From Arenimonas caeni (GTDB taxonomy: Bacteria > Pseudomonadota > Gammaproteobacteria > Xanthomonadales > Xanthomonadaceae): a stretch of DNA of 64,000 nucleotides. Under the pieces are notes generated by a model, which was not told where the DNA came from, made no database searches, and saw only the letters and a program-made list of their open reading frames with translations. The DNA is taken from assembly GCF_003024235.1 (NCBI RefSeq), contig NZ_KZ679085.1:124001-188000 (forward strand), read 5' to 3'. Made by a program: the position numbers and the translations under genes. The stretch's first letter is position 1; each line of letters begins with the position of its first letter. Below are positions 35,693-44,699 of this stretch, in pieces.

Positions 35693-36417
35693 AGCATGCC
35701 TCCGTTCACCGAGATCACCTGGCGGGTGATGTACGAGGCTTCGTCCGAGACCAGGAAGGACACCGCCGCGGCGACCTCCTCGACCTTGCCGACCCGGCGC
35801 AGCGGCACCAGCCTGAGCGCCTCTTCGAGCACCACTTCGTCGAGCATCTCGGTGCCGACCAGCCCCGGCGCGACGCAGTTGACGGTGATCTCGCGCTTGG
35901 CCAGCTCCAGCGCCAGGGCCTTGGTGGCGCCGATGATGCCGGCCTTGGCCGCGCTGTAGTTGGTCTGGCCGCGGTTGCCGGCCAGGCCCGACACCGAGGA
36001 CAGCGTGACGATGCGTCCGGGCTTGCGCCGCCGCACCATCGGCATCACCACCGGCTGGAGCACGTTGTAGAAGGCGTCTAGGTTGGTGTGCACCACCGCA
36101 TCCCAGTCTTCGGGCGGCATGGCCGGGAAGGCGTTGTCGCGGGCGATGCCCGCGTTGCAGACCACGCCATGGTAGGCGCCGTGCGCGGCGATGTCGGCCT
36201 CCAGCGCCTCGCGGCAGGCGGCGCGGTCGGCGACGTCGAAGCACAGCACGCGGGCCTGGCGGCCGAGGGCGCGGGCTTCGGCGGCCACCGCCTCGGCCTG
36301 TGCACGCTGGCTGCGGCAGTGCACGACCACGTCGAAGCCATCGCGCGCCAGGCGCAGGGCGATGGCCCGGCCGATGCCACGACTGGCGCCGGTGATCAGG
36401 ATGCAGCGGTCACTCAT
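35689..36417 (-). CDS. 3-ketoacyl-ACP reductase (FabG-like, SDR)
   Basis: A 242-residue short-chain reductase, start ATG 36417. NAD(P)-binding TGASRGIGRAIALRLA, NAG motif CNAGIARDN, catalytic Ser in TLSSVSGLAGN and YSAAK, and the FabG-type ending VISVNGGML. It reduces the 3-keto intermediate in each polyene cycle. It overlaps both neighbours by 4 bp (ATGA upstream, GTGA downstream), so the KR-DH-KS set is translated as a unit. Corresponds to ApeQ of aryl-polyene clusters. Confidence 0.9.
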   Translation of the reverse strand: MSDRCILITGASRGIGRAIALRLARDGFDVVVHCRSQRAQAEAVAAEARALGRQARVLCFDVADRAACREALEADIAAHGAYHGVVCNAGIARDNAFPAMPPEDWDAVVHTNLDAFYNVLQPVVMPMVRRRKPGRIVTLSSVSGLAGNRGQTNYSAAKAGIIGATKALALELAKREITVNCVAPGLVGTEMLDEVVLEEALRLVPLRRVGKVEEVAAAVSFLVSDEASYITRQVISVNGGML

Positions 36418-36875
36418 TGCTTGGCATTCCCCAGGTAGGCGTCGGCGTCCGGCGGTTCGAACACCGAGACATTGGCGACGGCGATCTCTTCTTCGCCGTC
36501 GAGCAGTCGACAGGCGAACAGGCCCAAGCCATTGTCGCCCATCAGTTCGCAGTGGACCTCGATGCGCAGGCGCAGGCCGAAGGCAAGGCGCGGGCGCAGG
36601 CAGCTGTAGCGCCGCGTGCCGAGCAGGAAGCCCGGCTTGACCGGCTCGCCGCGGGCCAGGGCCCGGCCACCGGCCCAGGCGGCGATGCACTGCGCCATGT
36701 ACTCGATGCCGGCCCAGCCGGGCACGGCGTCGCCATCGGCCAGCGGATGGTCGTCGCGCACCACGGCCTCGGCGACGGCGCGGGTGTCATCGCATTCGAC
36801 GATGCGCTCGAGCCAGAGCATGCCGCCACGATGCGGCACCAGGCGCTCGACCGCCGCACGCACGGCCGCGTTCAC
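36414..36875 (-). CDS. Hotdog-fold 3-hydroxyacyl-ACP dehydratase (ApeP-like)
   Basis: A 153-residue FabA/FabZ-related dehydratase, GTG start at 36875 (VNAAVRAAVERLVPHRGGML). The PHRGGMLWLERIVE segment supplies the catalytic His, and PGWAGIEYMAQCIAAW is the central hot-dog helix with the acidic catalytic residue. Together with the ketoreductase it introduces each trans double bond without subsequent enoyl reduction; no enoyl reductase is encoded in the operon, as expected for a polyene. It overlaps both neighbours by 4 bp. Confidence 0.85.
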   Translation of the reverse strand: MNAAVRAAVERLVPHRGGMLWLERIVECDDTRAVAEAVVRDDHPLADGDAVPGWAGIEYMAQCIAAWAGGRALARGEPVKPGFLLGTRRYSCLRPRLAFGLRLRIEVHCELMGDNGLGLFACRLLDGEEEIAVANVSVFEPPDADAYLGNAKQ

Positions 36876-38056
36876 GCCGCCTCCAGCACGAGCGCGGCGT
36901 TCGAGCCGCCGAAGGCGAAGGACTGGCTGAGCACCCGCCGCGGCGCCTGCGCGGCCTGCGCTCCGGGCGCGACCAGGCCAACCGGCGCCAGCTCCGGGTC
37001 GGCGGCGCCGTCCCACCAGTGCGGCGGCAGGAGCCGGCCCGGGTTTTCGGTCAGCGTCAGCCAGCACAGCGCGGCCTCGATGGCGCCGGCGGCGCCGAGG
37101 GTGTGGCCGGTGAGCGGCTTGGTCGAACTGCAGGGCGTACCGGCGCCGAACACGCGCGCGACGACGCCGGCCTCCATCGCGTCGTTCTGCGGCGTCGCGG
37201 TGCCATGCAGGTTGATGTAGTCGATGTCGGCGGGCGCCAGGCCGGCACGGCCCAGGGCCTCGCGGATGGCGCGCTCCGCGCCCCGCCCCCCGGGCTCGGG
37301 CGCGGACATGTGGTGGGCATCCGAGCTTTCGCCCCAGCCCGACAGGCGCACCGGGCCCGGCTCGCGGCTGAGCAGGAACAGCGCGGCGCCTTCGCCGATG
37401 TTGATGCCGCAGCGATGGCGCGAGAACGGCAGGCAGCGCTCCGGCGCCACCGAACCGAGCGCACTGAAGCCGGCGACGGTGAAGGCGCACAGCGAGTCGG
37501 CGCCGCCGGCGACCACGGCATCGGCCAGGCCGGCCGCGAGCAGCCGCGCCGCCGAAGCCAACGCTTTGGCGCTGGACGAACAGGCGGTGGAGATCACCTG
37601 CGCCGGCCCGCGCAGGCCCAGGCGCCAGGCCAGGTAGTGCGCCGGCGTGCCCATTTCCTGCTGCGCATAGTGGAAGCCCGCCGGCCAGCGGCCGTGCGCC
37701 AGCCAGTGCCGGTGCGCGGCTTCGCTCTCGCCCACGCCCGAGGTGCTGGTGCCGAGCACCACGGCGACGCGGTCGGGGCCGTGGCGGGCGATGGCCTCGC
37801 GCACGGCCGGTTCGATGTCGGCCAGGGCCAGCTCGAGCAGGGCGTTGTTGCGCCCCTGCAGCGGCAGAGGCGTGCCGGGTAGCACGGCCAGGTCACCCGG
37901 GACCGGCCCCAGCATCAGCGGCTGCGCCAGGCCGGGCAGCGCCTGCGGCGACAGCCCGCCCGGGGCGCCGGCGGCGAACAGGCTGGCGGCGACTTCGGCA
38001 CGGCTGCGCCCCAGGGCACAGGCCAGGCCCATCTGGTTGAGGTAGGCCGTGCTCAT
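36872..38056 (-). CDS. Beta-ketoacyl-ACP synthase, second copy
   Basis: A 394-residue ketosynthase, start ATG 38056. The triad is complete: Cys in ISTACSSSAKAL, His in NLHGTATPQND and His in KPLTGHTLGAAGA. It is more divergent at its N-terminus (MSTAYLNQMGLACALGRSRA) than the KS at 34445. Two catalytically complete KSs plus one KS-like protein (49883) match aryl-polyene systems, where one pair of KS-type subunits starts or measures the chain. It overlaps the DUF3261 gene and the dehydratase by 4 bp each. Confidence 0.87.
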   Translation of the reverse strand: MSTAYLNQMGLACALGRSRAEVAASLFAAGAPGGLSPQALPGLAQPLMLGPVPGDLAVLPGTPLPLQGRNNALLELALADIEPAVREAIARHGPDRVAVVLGTSTSGVGESEAAHRHWLAHGRWPAGFHYAQQEMGTPAHYLAWRLGLRGPAQVISTACSSSAKALASAARLLAAGLADAVVAGGADSLCAFTVAGFSALGSVAPERCLPFSRHRCGINIGEGAALFLLSREPGPVRLSGWGESSDAHHMSAPEPGGRGAERAIREALGRAGLAPADIDYINLHGTATPQNDAMEAGVVARVFGAGTPCSSTKPLTGHTLGAAGAIEAALCWLTLTENPGRLLPPHWWDGAADPELAPVGLVAPGAQAAQAPRRVLSQSFAFGGSNAALVLEAA

Positions 38057-38586
38057 GGCTGCACCGCCATCGAGTGGATGGACAGGCGGTAGCCGACGCG
38101 CTCGTTGTGCAGCAGCGCCTCGCCGTCGCGCGGGTAGTCGATGGCGACCACGCGCGCCCCGCCCTGCAACAGCTCCCGGTGGCCCTGTCGCGACGCCAGG
38201 CGCCAGCCGGCCGGCAGCGCGGCGGCGATCGCCGCCGCGGGCCAGTGCACCAGCTGCAGGTCGGTGAGTACGCGCTCCCCAGCCAGGGTGTCGGGCAGGC
38301 CCGCGCTGCGCTGCTCGTGCAGGCTGTCGCCGTCCCAGTCGAGCCGGAGCAGCACCTGGCCCTGCTGGTGCAACACTACGCGCACACCGGCGGTGTCGAC
38401 TTCGACCATCGCGTCGATGCTGTCGCGCCGCCCGCCCTGGTCGAACACCAGGCGCTGCTGGCTGGCCATGCCGCCGGGCAGCGCCGAAGGTGCGAGCCGC
38501 AGCATCGGCAGGTCCGCCGCCGGCGCCGTGGTGCGCACGGGCGTGCCGGCGCAGCCCGCCAGCAACGCGCACAGCAGCAGGGGCAT
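38053..38586 (-). CDS. DUF3261 lipoprotein of the aryl-polyene cluster
   Basis: A 177-residue protein with lipobox LLLCALLAGCAG right at the N-terminus, start ATG 38586 overlapping the upstream stop (TGATG); a GTG at 38598 is an alternative. The mature region (VEVDTAGVRVVLHQQGQVLL; GYRLSIHSMAVQP) matches DUF3261, a family found almost only in aryl-polyene loci. Presumed outer-membrane lipoprotein assisting transport of the polyene to the outer membrane together with the LolA-like and MMPL proteins. Confidence 0.78.
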   Translation of the reverse strand: MPLLLCALLAGCAGTPVRTTAPAADLPMLRLAPSALPGGMASQQRLVFDQGGRRDSIDAMVEVDTAGVRVVLHQQGQVLLRLDWDGDSLHEQRSAGLPDTLAGERVLTDLQLVHWPAAAIAAALPAGWRLASRQGHRELLQGGARVVAIDYPRDGEALLHNERVGYRLSIHSMAVQP

Positions 38587-39827
38587 CAGGCGCTGCACAG
38601 TTCCTCCAGCACCGCCAGGCGGCGCTTGTGTTCGGCGACGTAGGGATTGGAGAGGTCCCAGGCGTAACCGGCGAGGATCGAACAGATCATTTCGCGCACC
38701 GACGGGTTCTGCGCAGGGTGGAAGATGATCTTCTGGAAGCCGCCGGCGTACCAGCTCTCGACGAAGGCGCGGAAGGCATCGACGCCGGCGCGCAGCGGAC
38801 GGCCGAACCCGGCTTCCCAGTCCACTTCCTCGCCCGCGAACTGGCGCGCCAGGCAGTCGGCCGCGAGGCTGGCGGACTTGAAGGCGATGGTGACGCCCGA
38901 GGAGAACACCGGGTCGAGGAACTCGCCGGCGTTGCCCAGCAGCGCATAGTTGCGCCCCCAGAGCGAATCGACGTTGGCCGAGTAGCCGACGATCTGCCGC
39001 GCCGGCATCTCCCAGCGGGCGTTCGCCAGCAGCTTCGACAGGCCCGGGTCTTCGGCCACGATCGCCTTGAGCCGCTCGCTCTCGGTGCCGGTGTACTGCT
39101 CGAGGTAGCTGCGCTCGGCCACCACGCCCAGCGAGCAGGTGCCGTTGGAGAACGGGATGGTCCAGTACCACACGTCCTTGTGGCGCGGGTGCACCGTGAT
39201 CAGGATCTTGTTGCGGTCGAAACCGGCGGCGCCCGGCACGATGCCGTCGTGCACGTGGGTGAAGATGGCGCCGCGCACCGGGAAGCGCGAGGGACGCTCG
39301 AGATCGAGCAGGCGCGGCAGGATGCGGGCGAAGCCGCTGGCGTCGAGCAGGAAGTCGGCCTGCACCTGGTAGGTCTCGCCGGCCTCGTCGCGCACCTGCA
39401 CGCACGGGCGCTCGCCGGCCACGTCCACCGACAGCACCTCGTGGCCGAAACGCAGTTCGGCGCCGGCGCGCGCGGCTTCCCTGGCCAGCACGTCGTCGAA
39501 GACCGCGCGCTGGACCTGGTAGGTGGTGCCCCAGCCCGGGCTGGACTTCTGGCGGAAATCGAAGGTGGTGTACGCACCGTCGCGGGCGAAGGCGGCGCCG
39601 TTCTTGTACTGGAAGCCGGCCTCGACCACGGCACGCAGCATGCCGGCCTTTTCCAGGTACTCCATGCTCTGCGGCAGCAGGCTCTCGCCGATGGAGAAGC
39701 GCGGGAAGTGCTGCTTCTCCAGCATCAGCACCTGGCGGCCCTGCTGCCGCAGCAGCGCCGCGGCCACCGAGCCGGCCGGGCCGGCGCCGACGATCAGTAC
39801 CTGGGTTTGTTCGATCCGCTCATCCAT
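38586..39827 (-). CDS. FAD-dependent oxidoreductase (tryptophan-halogenase/GGR-like)
   Basis: A 413-residue flavoprotein with N-terminal dinucleotide motif VLIVGAGPAGSVAAALL and the second FAD motif GRNYALLGNAGEFLDPVFSS. The sequence FPRFSIGESLLP is typical of the flavin-dependent halogenase / geranylgeranyl-reductase group. The halogenase WxWxIP motif is partly present as VWYWTIPF, so either halogenation or oxidation of the aryl head group is possible. Xanthomonadins are brominated aryl polyenes, which fits a halogenase, but the catalytic Lys of true halogenases cannot be confidently located here. Confidence 0.75.
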   Translation of the reverse strand: MDERIEQTQVLIVGAGPAGSVAAALLRQQGRQVLMLEKQHFPRFSIGESLLPQSMEYLEKAGMLRAVVEAGFQYKNGAAFARDGAYTTFDFRQKSSPGWGTTYQVQRAVFDDVLAREAARAGAELRFGHEVLSVDVAGERPCVQVRDEAGETYQVQADFLLDASGFARILPRLLDLERPSRFPVRGAIFTHVHDGIVPGAAGFDRNKILITVHPRHKDVWYWTIPFSNGTCSLGVVAERSYLEQYTGTESERLKAIVAEDPGLSKLLANARWEMPARQIVGYSANVDSLWGRNYALLGNAGEFLDPVFSSGVTIAFKSASLAADCLARQFAGEEVDWEAGFGRPLRAGVDAFRAFVESWYAGGFQKIIFHPAQNPSVREMICSILAGYAWDLSNPYVAEHKRRLAVLEELCSA

Positions 39828-39844
39828 GTCTGGTTTCTCTGTTC

Positions 39845-42178
39845 TCAGTGATGCAGGGCCGGCGCGGGGCTGGCGGGCCGCTGCCGGAACAAGGGGGTGG
39901 CCAGCCAGACCAGAGCCAGGCCGACCAGCAGCGACAGGCCGAAGCCCTGCAGCGCGGGCGTGGCCGACAGCGCCAGCAGGCCGAAGGACAGCGTGGTGCT
40001 GCAGGCCCCCAGCGACACCGCCAGCCAGCTGGACGGGTCGCCGCGGTGCTCGAGCAGGAAGATGCCGTAGTCGACGCCGAAGCCGAGCAGCAGCAGCTGC
40101 GCCAGCACGCCGAACAGCTGCAGCGGCATGCCCAGCCAGCCCAGCAGGGCCAGCGTGGACAGGGCGGCCAGCACGGTGGGTAGCCAGGCGCGCCAGGCGC
40201 TGCGGCCGAAACGCAGGTGCAGCACCAGGATGACCGCCGCGTAGCCGGCCAGCAGCAGCCAGCCCATCACCACGCGATAGTGCGCGAGCAGCCCGGAGTA
40301 GTCGGCGGCGCGGTCGACCCAGGCGACCCCCTCGGCCGGTGCGTGCAGCGCGGCCAGCGCGCCGAGCGACTCGTGCCCGATGCCCGAGACCAGCACCAGG
40401 CTGTGCCAGGCGCCTGCCTGTTCGCCCAGCCACAGCGGCTGCAGCGGCGACAGCGCCGGCCAGGCCAGCGCCGTCCCCGGCTCGAGCCAGGCGGACGGAT
40501 CGGGCGCCGGCACCAGGGTCTCGCCCAGCGTGGCCGATGCGGCGGCGAGCACCTTCTCCTCCACCGCGGCGCGCAGCCGCGCATCGGCCTGCTGGCGCGC
40601 CATCGAGGGCAACCAGTCGGACACCGCCCGCCAGCCGCCGAGCACGCCCTGCGCCCGGAGCGGCGCGAGCCGGTCGAGCAGGCGCTCCTCGGCCTGCAGC
40701 AGGTCCTCGGGCGTGGCCCCGGACACCAGGAAGAACTGCGCGGGACTGGGCAGGTCCAGCAGCCGGCCCACGTCGCGCTCGGACTCAAGCAGGGCCAGCG
40801 GCGAGGCCTGCAGGCTGCGCAGGTCGTCGCGCGGCTGCAGCTGCAGCAGGCCGGCGACCAGGAAGGCGCCCAGCGCCAGTGCCGGCACCAGGCCCGCGCG
40901 TCCGGCCGGCCAGCGCGGCCAGCGCGCCAGCGTGGCGGCCACCCGGTCGCTGAAGCGGCTGTGCCGCGGCGCGCGACGGTCGAGCCAGGGGAACCACAGC
41001 ACCACCGTCAGGAACGCGGCGGCGAGACCGGCCGCGGAAAACACCGCCATCTGCCGCAGGCCCGGGAAGGGCGCGATCGCCAGCGCCAGGTAGGCCAGCA
41101 CGCTGGTCGCCAGCGCCAGGGCGAGCGCCGGCAGCAGTTGCCGCAGCAACGTGCGCGGCGGCGTATCGGACTGCTGGCGGCTGGCGAAATAGTGGATGCC
41201 GTAGTCCTCGGCGACGCCAACCAGGCTGGCGCCGAACACGAGCGTGAGCAGGTGCACCGAGCCGAACACCAGGTCGGTGGCGGCCACGCCGGCGGCGACG
41301 CCCACGGCCAGCGACAGCGCCACCAGCACGATCGGGCGCAGGCTGCGGAAGGCGAGCCAGACCAGCAGCAGCACCGCCGCCAGCGAGCCCAGGCCGATCG
41401 TCGCCACCTCGCGGTTGGCCTGCACCGCCGCGGCTTCGGCGTGCAGCGGCACGCCCGCCTGCATCCGCACCAGGCCGTCGCCGGCGACGGCACGGGCCGC
41501 TGCGAAGGCGCGGTCGAGGCGGACCTGGAGATGGCGCTCGCCGTCGAGGGCGAAGGCCGAACCAACCAGTTCGAAGCGCTGCACGCCCCAGTGGCGCCCG
41601 TCGGCGCGCAGCGACAGCCAGCCCTCGGCGAAGCGCGGGCCCTGCCCCGCCCGCGCCTGCCACCAGCCGGTGTCCAGGCCCAGCGGGTCGGCGGCCCAGC
41701 GGGGCGCCACGCCGGGGGCGAACAGCCGCGCCAGCGCTTCGTTGGCCAGCGCCGCGGGATCGCCCTGCTCGAGCGCGAGGCGCTGCTCGCGGGTCAGCAG
41801 GCCGCGCTGGAATGCGGCGTAGGTAGCCAGCGCCTCGGCGCCCGTGGCATCGGCAGGCAGCGCACGCAGGCGGTCATCGCCGTCCAGGCTGGCGGCGAAG
41901 GCCAGGCTGGCCGCGCGTGCCCGCGCCGGGTCCTCGTGCCCGAGCAGCACCACCAGCTGGCGCGTGCCCTGCCCGGCCAGGCGTTCGCTGGCGGTGGCCA
42001 CCGCGGGCGACGCGTCGAGCCCGGGCAGCAGCGCCAGTACATCGCTGTCGAGCCGCGGCGACTGCCAGAACATGGCCTGCTGCCAGCCCAGGCCCAGCAC
42101 GACCAGCAGCCACAGGGCCGCCAGCCAGGGCCAAGCGCTCTTGCGGCGCGTCTCAGTCAAGGCGGGCAAGCTCCGCAT
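39845..42178 (-). CDS. MMPL/RND-type exporter of the aryl polyene
   Basis: A 777-residue transporter, start ATG 42178 (MRSLPALTETRRKSAWPW), overlapping the LolA-like gene by 26 bp. There are twelve predicted membrane segments in two halves, each with a periplasmic domain between TM1 and TM2. The TM4-like Asp/Tyr motif is VAEDYGIHYF in the first half and GFGVDYGIFLLEH in the second, characteristic of MMPL proteins. It likely moves the finished or lipid-linked pigment from the inner membrane. The stop lies 17 bp before the oxidoreductase start. Confidence 0.85.
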   Translation of the reverse strand: MRSLPALTETRRKSAWPWLAALWLLVVLGLGWQQAMFWQSPRLDSDVLALLPGLDASPAVATASERLAGQGTRQLVVLLGHEDPARARAASLAFAASLDGDDRLRALPADATGAEALATYAAFQRGLLTREQRLALEQGDPAALANEALARLFAPGVAPRWAADPLGLDTGWWQARAGQGPRFAEGWLSLRADGRHWGVQRFELVGSAFALDGERHLQVRLDRAFAAARAVAGDGLVRMQAGVPLHAEAAAVQANREVATIGLGSLAAVLLLVWLAFRSLRPIVLVALSLAVGVAAGVAATDLVFGSVHLLTLVFGASLVGVAEDYGIHYFASRQQSDTPPRTLLRQLLPALALALATSVLAYLALAIAPFPGLRQMAVFSAAGLAAAFLTVVLWFPWLDRRAPRHSRFSDRVAATLARWPRWPAGRAGLVPALALGAFLVAGLLQLQPRDDLRSLQASPLALLESERDVGRLLDLPSPAQFFLVSGATPEDLLQAEERLLDRLAPLRAQGVLGGWRAVSDWLPSMARQQADARLRAAVEEKVLAAASATLGETLVPAPDPSAWLEPGTALAWPALSPLQPLWLGEQAGAWHSLVLVSGIGHESLGALAALHAPAEGVAWVDRAADYSGLLAHYRVVMGWLLLAGYAAVILVLHLRFGRSAWRAWLPTVLAALSTLALLGWLGMPLQLFGVLAQLLLLGFGVDYGIFLLEHRGDPSSWLAVSLGACSTTLSFGLLALSATPALQGFGLSLLVGLALVWLATPLFRQRPASPAPALHH

Positions 42179-42743
42179 CGGTGGGCGGCGGCGAGGTCCG
42201 GAGTTCGAGGAATCGCAGCACCGTGGTGTCGCCGCCGGCTTCCTCGATGCGCACTTCGCGCACGTGTTCGTCGCCCGCCAGTTCGACCGAAGCAAACACG
42301 CTGTGCAGGCCGGCGTCGCGCGGCAGCAGGCGCAGGCGCCAGCGTCCGTCCTCGAGCAGGGTTTCCTGCGTTTCGAAGCTGCGCGCCAGGGCCTCGAGGT
42401 CGGCGCCGACCAAGGCCATCAGCAGGTCCTGGGCCGGATCGTCGGCGCGGGCAAGCACCCGCTCGCCGCCATCGGGCGTGCTGACGATGATGCCGCGGGC
42501 GCCGATCACCGTGCCGGAGGGAAACGGCGCGCGGGTATCCCAGGCCAGGCCGCGGCCGCGCACGAGCAGGAAATCGCCGCTCGAGCGCAGCGGGTTGCGG
42601 AAGCCCTGCAGCTGCTTGTCCTGTTCGAAGCCGCCGCGCAGCACCTCCGGCTGCCGAAGGCGCGCGGCGACGCCATCGGGCGGCGACGCCAGGGCCGGGG
42701 CGGCCAGCACGAGGGCCAGCACGAACAACAGCCAGCGGCTCAC
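42153..42743 (-). CDS. LolA-like periplasmic carrier
   Basis: A 196-residue exported protein, GTG start 42743 (VSRWLLFVLALVLAAPALA is the signal peptide), overlapping the thioesterase stop by GTGA. The mature region GGFEQDKQLQGFRNPLRSSG followed by LLVRGRGLAWDT is the LolA/outer-membrane-lipoprotein-carrier signature. In aryl-polyene loci such a protein is thought to shuttle the hydrophobic product or its lipoprotein across the periplasm. Confidence 0.8.
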   Translation of the reverse strand: MSRWLLFVLALVLAAPALASPPDGVAARLRQPEVLRGGFEQDKQLQGFRNPLRSSGDFLLVRGRGLAWDTRAPFPSGTVIGARGIIVSTPDGGERVLARADDPAQDLLMALVGADLEALARSFETQETLLEDGRWRLRLLPRDAGLHSVFASVELAGDEHVREVRIEEAGGDTTVLRFLELRTSPPPTDAELARLD

Positions 42744-43156
42744 GAGGCTTTCCCCAGGCGCCGCAGCAGCACTTCCGGCGACGCAAAGCACATCTCGCCG
42801 GTGGCGATGTCCACCGCCACCTGCACGCTGGTGGCGCGGGTGAGCACTTCGCCGGTGGCGGCGTCGCGCACTTCATAGCCGATCTTGAGGCGATGCTCGT
42901 ACTCGAGCAGTTCCGCCCGTACGACCAGGGCCTGGCCGTAGCGCGCCGGGCGCACGTACTTGGTGCGCATGTCCACCACCGGCCAGGCGTAGCCCGAGTC
43001 GCGCATCTGCGGGTAGTCGTAGTCGAACGACTGCAGCAGCGCGCAACGCGCCAGCTCGAGGTACTTGAGGTAATGGCCGTGCCAGACGACGTCCATCGGG
43101 TCGAGGTCGTGGAAGGCCGGCGTGAGCGCCACCTCGGCGCTGAACTCAGTCTTCAT
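42740..43156 (-). CDS. Hotdog acyl-CoA/ACP thioesterase
   Basis: A 138-residue 4HBT-type thioesterase with the motif FHDLDPMDVVWHGHYLKYLE (catalytic Asp in DxxDxxxVWHGxY) and the ending LTRATSVQVAVDIATGEM. It may release or proofread polyene intermediates; it resembles YbgC/FcbC-type enzymes. It starts 10 bases inside the end of the lyase gene and overlaps the LolA-like gene, keeping the operon tight. Confidence 0.82.
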   Translation of the reverse strand: MKTEFSAEVALTPAFHDLDPMDVVWHGHYLKYLELARCALLQSFDYDYPQMRDSGYAWPVVDMRTKYVRPARYGQALVVRAELLEYEHRLKIGYEVRDAATGEVLTRATSVQVAVDIATGEMCFASPEVLLRRLGKAS

Positions 43157-44699
43157 AAAGGCTCCAGGCGCGGTCGCGGATCGCCTGCACCAGCTGGCGC
43201 AGCTCGCCGTCGAGCGCGCGGTCCTCTTCGATGAGCGGGATGCGCGCGGAAAGGTCGGCCAGCATCGCCTCGGGGGCGGCCGAGAGCCGCGCAGTTCCCT
43301 CGAGCGAGCGCCTCAGCGCGACGCCCTGGCGCGCGGTGACCAGCAGTGCGGCCGCCACCTGCTCGGACAGCTCGAGCACGCGCAGGCAGTCCCGGGCGGC
43401 GATGGTGCCCATGCTCACCTTGTCCTGGTTGTGGCATTCGGTGGAGCGCGAGAACACCGAGGCCGGCATGGTCAGCTTCAGGGCTTCCGCGGTCCAGGCC
43501 GAGGCGCTGATCTGCAGGGCCTTGAGGCCGTGGTTGAGCGCGGCCCGCTCGCCGCGTGCACCCGACAGGTTGGCCGGCAGGCCGTGGTTGTAGCGCGCGT
43601 CGACCAGCAGCGCCATCTGCCGGTCGAGCAGGTCGGCCAGGTTGGCCACGGCGTTCTTCAGCGAATCCATGGCGAAGGCGACGTGGCCGCCGTAGAAGTG
43701 CCCGCCGTGCAGCACCATCTCCTGCCCGGCGTCGATGATCGGGTTGTCGTTGGCGCTGTTGAGTTCGTTCTCCACCAGCCCGCGCAGGAACGGCAGCGCA
43801 TCCTCGAGCACGCCGATCACGTGCGGGGCGCAGCGCAGCGAGTAGCGGTCCTGCAGGCGCAGCTCATTGCGCGGCGGGCGGTCCGAGGCCAGGTCGCCGC
43901 GCAGGCGCGCGGCCACGCGCTGCTGGCCCGGGTGCGGCTTGACCGCGAACAGGGCCTGGTCGAAGTGGTGCGCGTTGCCGTCGCTGGCCAGCACGTTGAA
44001 GGCGGTGATCCGGGTGGCCAGGCGGCCCAGGTAGTCGGCGCGCTGCCAGGCCAGGCAGGCCAGCGCCGTCATCACGGCGGTGCCGTTCATCAGCGCCAGG
44101 CCTTCCTTGGGGCGCAGCACCAGCGGCCTGAGGCCGCAGTCGGCCAGGGCTTCGGCGGCGGGACGCACGCGCCCCTGGTGCCAGGCTTCGCGCTCGCCGC
44201 AAAGCACGGCGGCCACGTAGGACAGCGGCGTGAGGTCGCCGCTGGCGCCCACCGAACCCTCGGCCGGGATCAGCGGCAGGATGTCGTGCTCGAGCAGGGC
44301 CTGCAGCTGCCGCAGCAGGCCCAGGCTGACGCCCGACATGCCCTGGGACAGCGAGGCCAGGCGCGCCAGCAGCACGGCGCGGGTTTCGCCGGGATCCAGG
44401 AACCTGCCCAGGCCGACGCCGTGGTAGGTGTAGAGCCGGTGCGGCAGTTCGGCCACCAGGGCCGGCGGGATGACCACGGTGCAGGAGTCGCCGTAACCGG
44501 TCGAGACGCCGTAGACGGCACCGTCCTCGGCGATCAGGCGGTCGACGAACTCGGCGCCGCGGTTGATGCGCGCGGCGAAGGCCGGGTCGTCCGAGAGCCG
44601 CGGGCAGGCCAGGCCGCGGGCCACCTCGGCCACGTCCTCGATGCTCAGGGCGCTGCCGTCAACGGGCAGGTGCCGGCGGGGTGTCGTCGCTGCGGACAT
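43146..44699 (-). CDS. Aromatic amino-acid ammonia-lyase (HAL/TAL family)
   Basis: A 517-residue lyase that eliminates ammonia from an aromatic amino acid. The MIO prosthetic group should form from Ala-Ser-Gly at residues 152-154 (EGSVGASGDLTPLS). Other family motifs: YGVSTGYGD, NGTAVMTAL, and ENELNSANDNPI. At the substrate-selectivity pair the sequence reads Tyr92-His93 (TYHGVGLG), not the Ser-His of housekeeping HutH nor the His-Leu of tyrosine lyases. The cluster has no other hut genes, so it most likely feeds an aromatic starter acid to the polyene. The start overlaps the acyltransferase stop by 41 bp. Confidence 0.85.
   Translation of the reverse strand: MSAATTPRRHLPVDGSALSIEDVAEVARGLACPRLSDDPAFAARINRGAEFVDRLIAEDGAVYGVSTGYGDSCTVVIPPALVAELPHRLYTYHGVGLGRFLDPGETRAVLLARLASLSQGMSGVSLGLLRQLQALLEHDILPLIPAEGSVGASGDLTPLSYVAAVLCGEREAWHQGRVRPAAEALADCGLRPLVLRPKEGLALMNGTAVMTALACLAWQRADYLGRLATRITAFNVLASDGNAHHFDQALFAVKPHPGQQRVAARLRGDLASDRPPRNELRLQDRYSLRCAPHVIGVLEDALPFLRGLVENELNSANDNPIIDAGQEMVLHGGHFYGGHVAFAMDSLKNAVANLADLLDRQMALLVDARYNHGLPANLSGARGERAALNHGLKALQISASAWTAEALKLTMPASVFSRSTECHNQDKVSMGTIAARDCLRVLELSEQVAAALLVTARQGVALRRSLEGTARLSAAPEAMLADLSARIPLIEEDRALDGELRQLVQAIRDRAWSLYED

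Noticed and set aside
36872..38572. Long extension of the second ketosynthase frame to 38572
   Set aside because: The part beyond 38056 is a shadow of the DUF3261 gene; the KS fold begins at ATG 38056.
39845..42295. Longer start for the MMPL exporter at 42295
   Set aside because: The extra residues overlap the LolA-like gene deeply and look like shadow sequence; ATG 42178 begins the first membrane segment properly.
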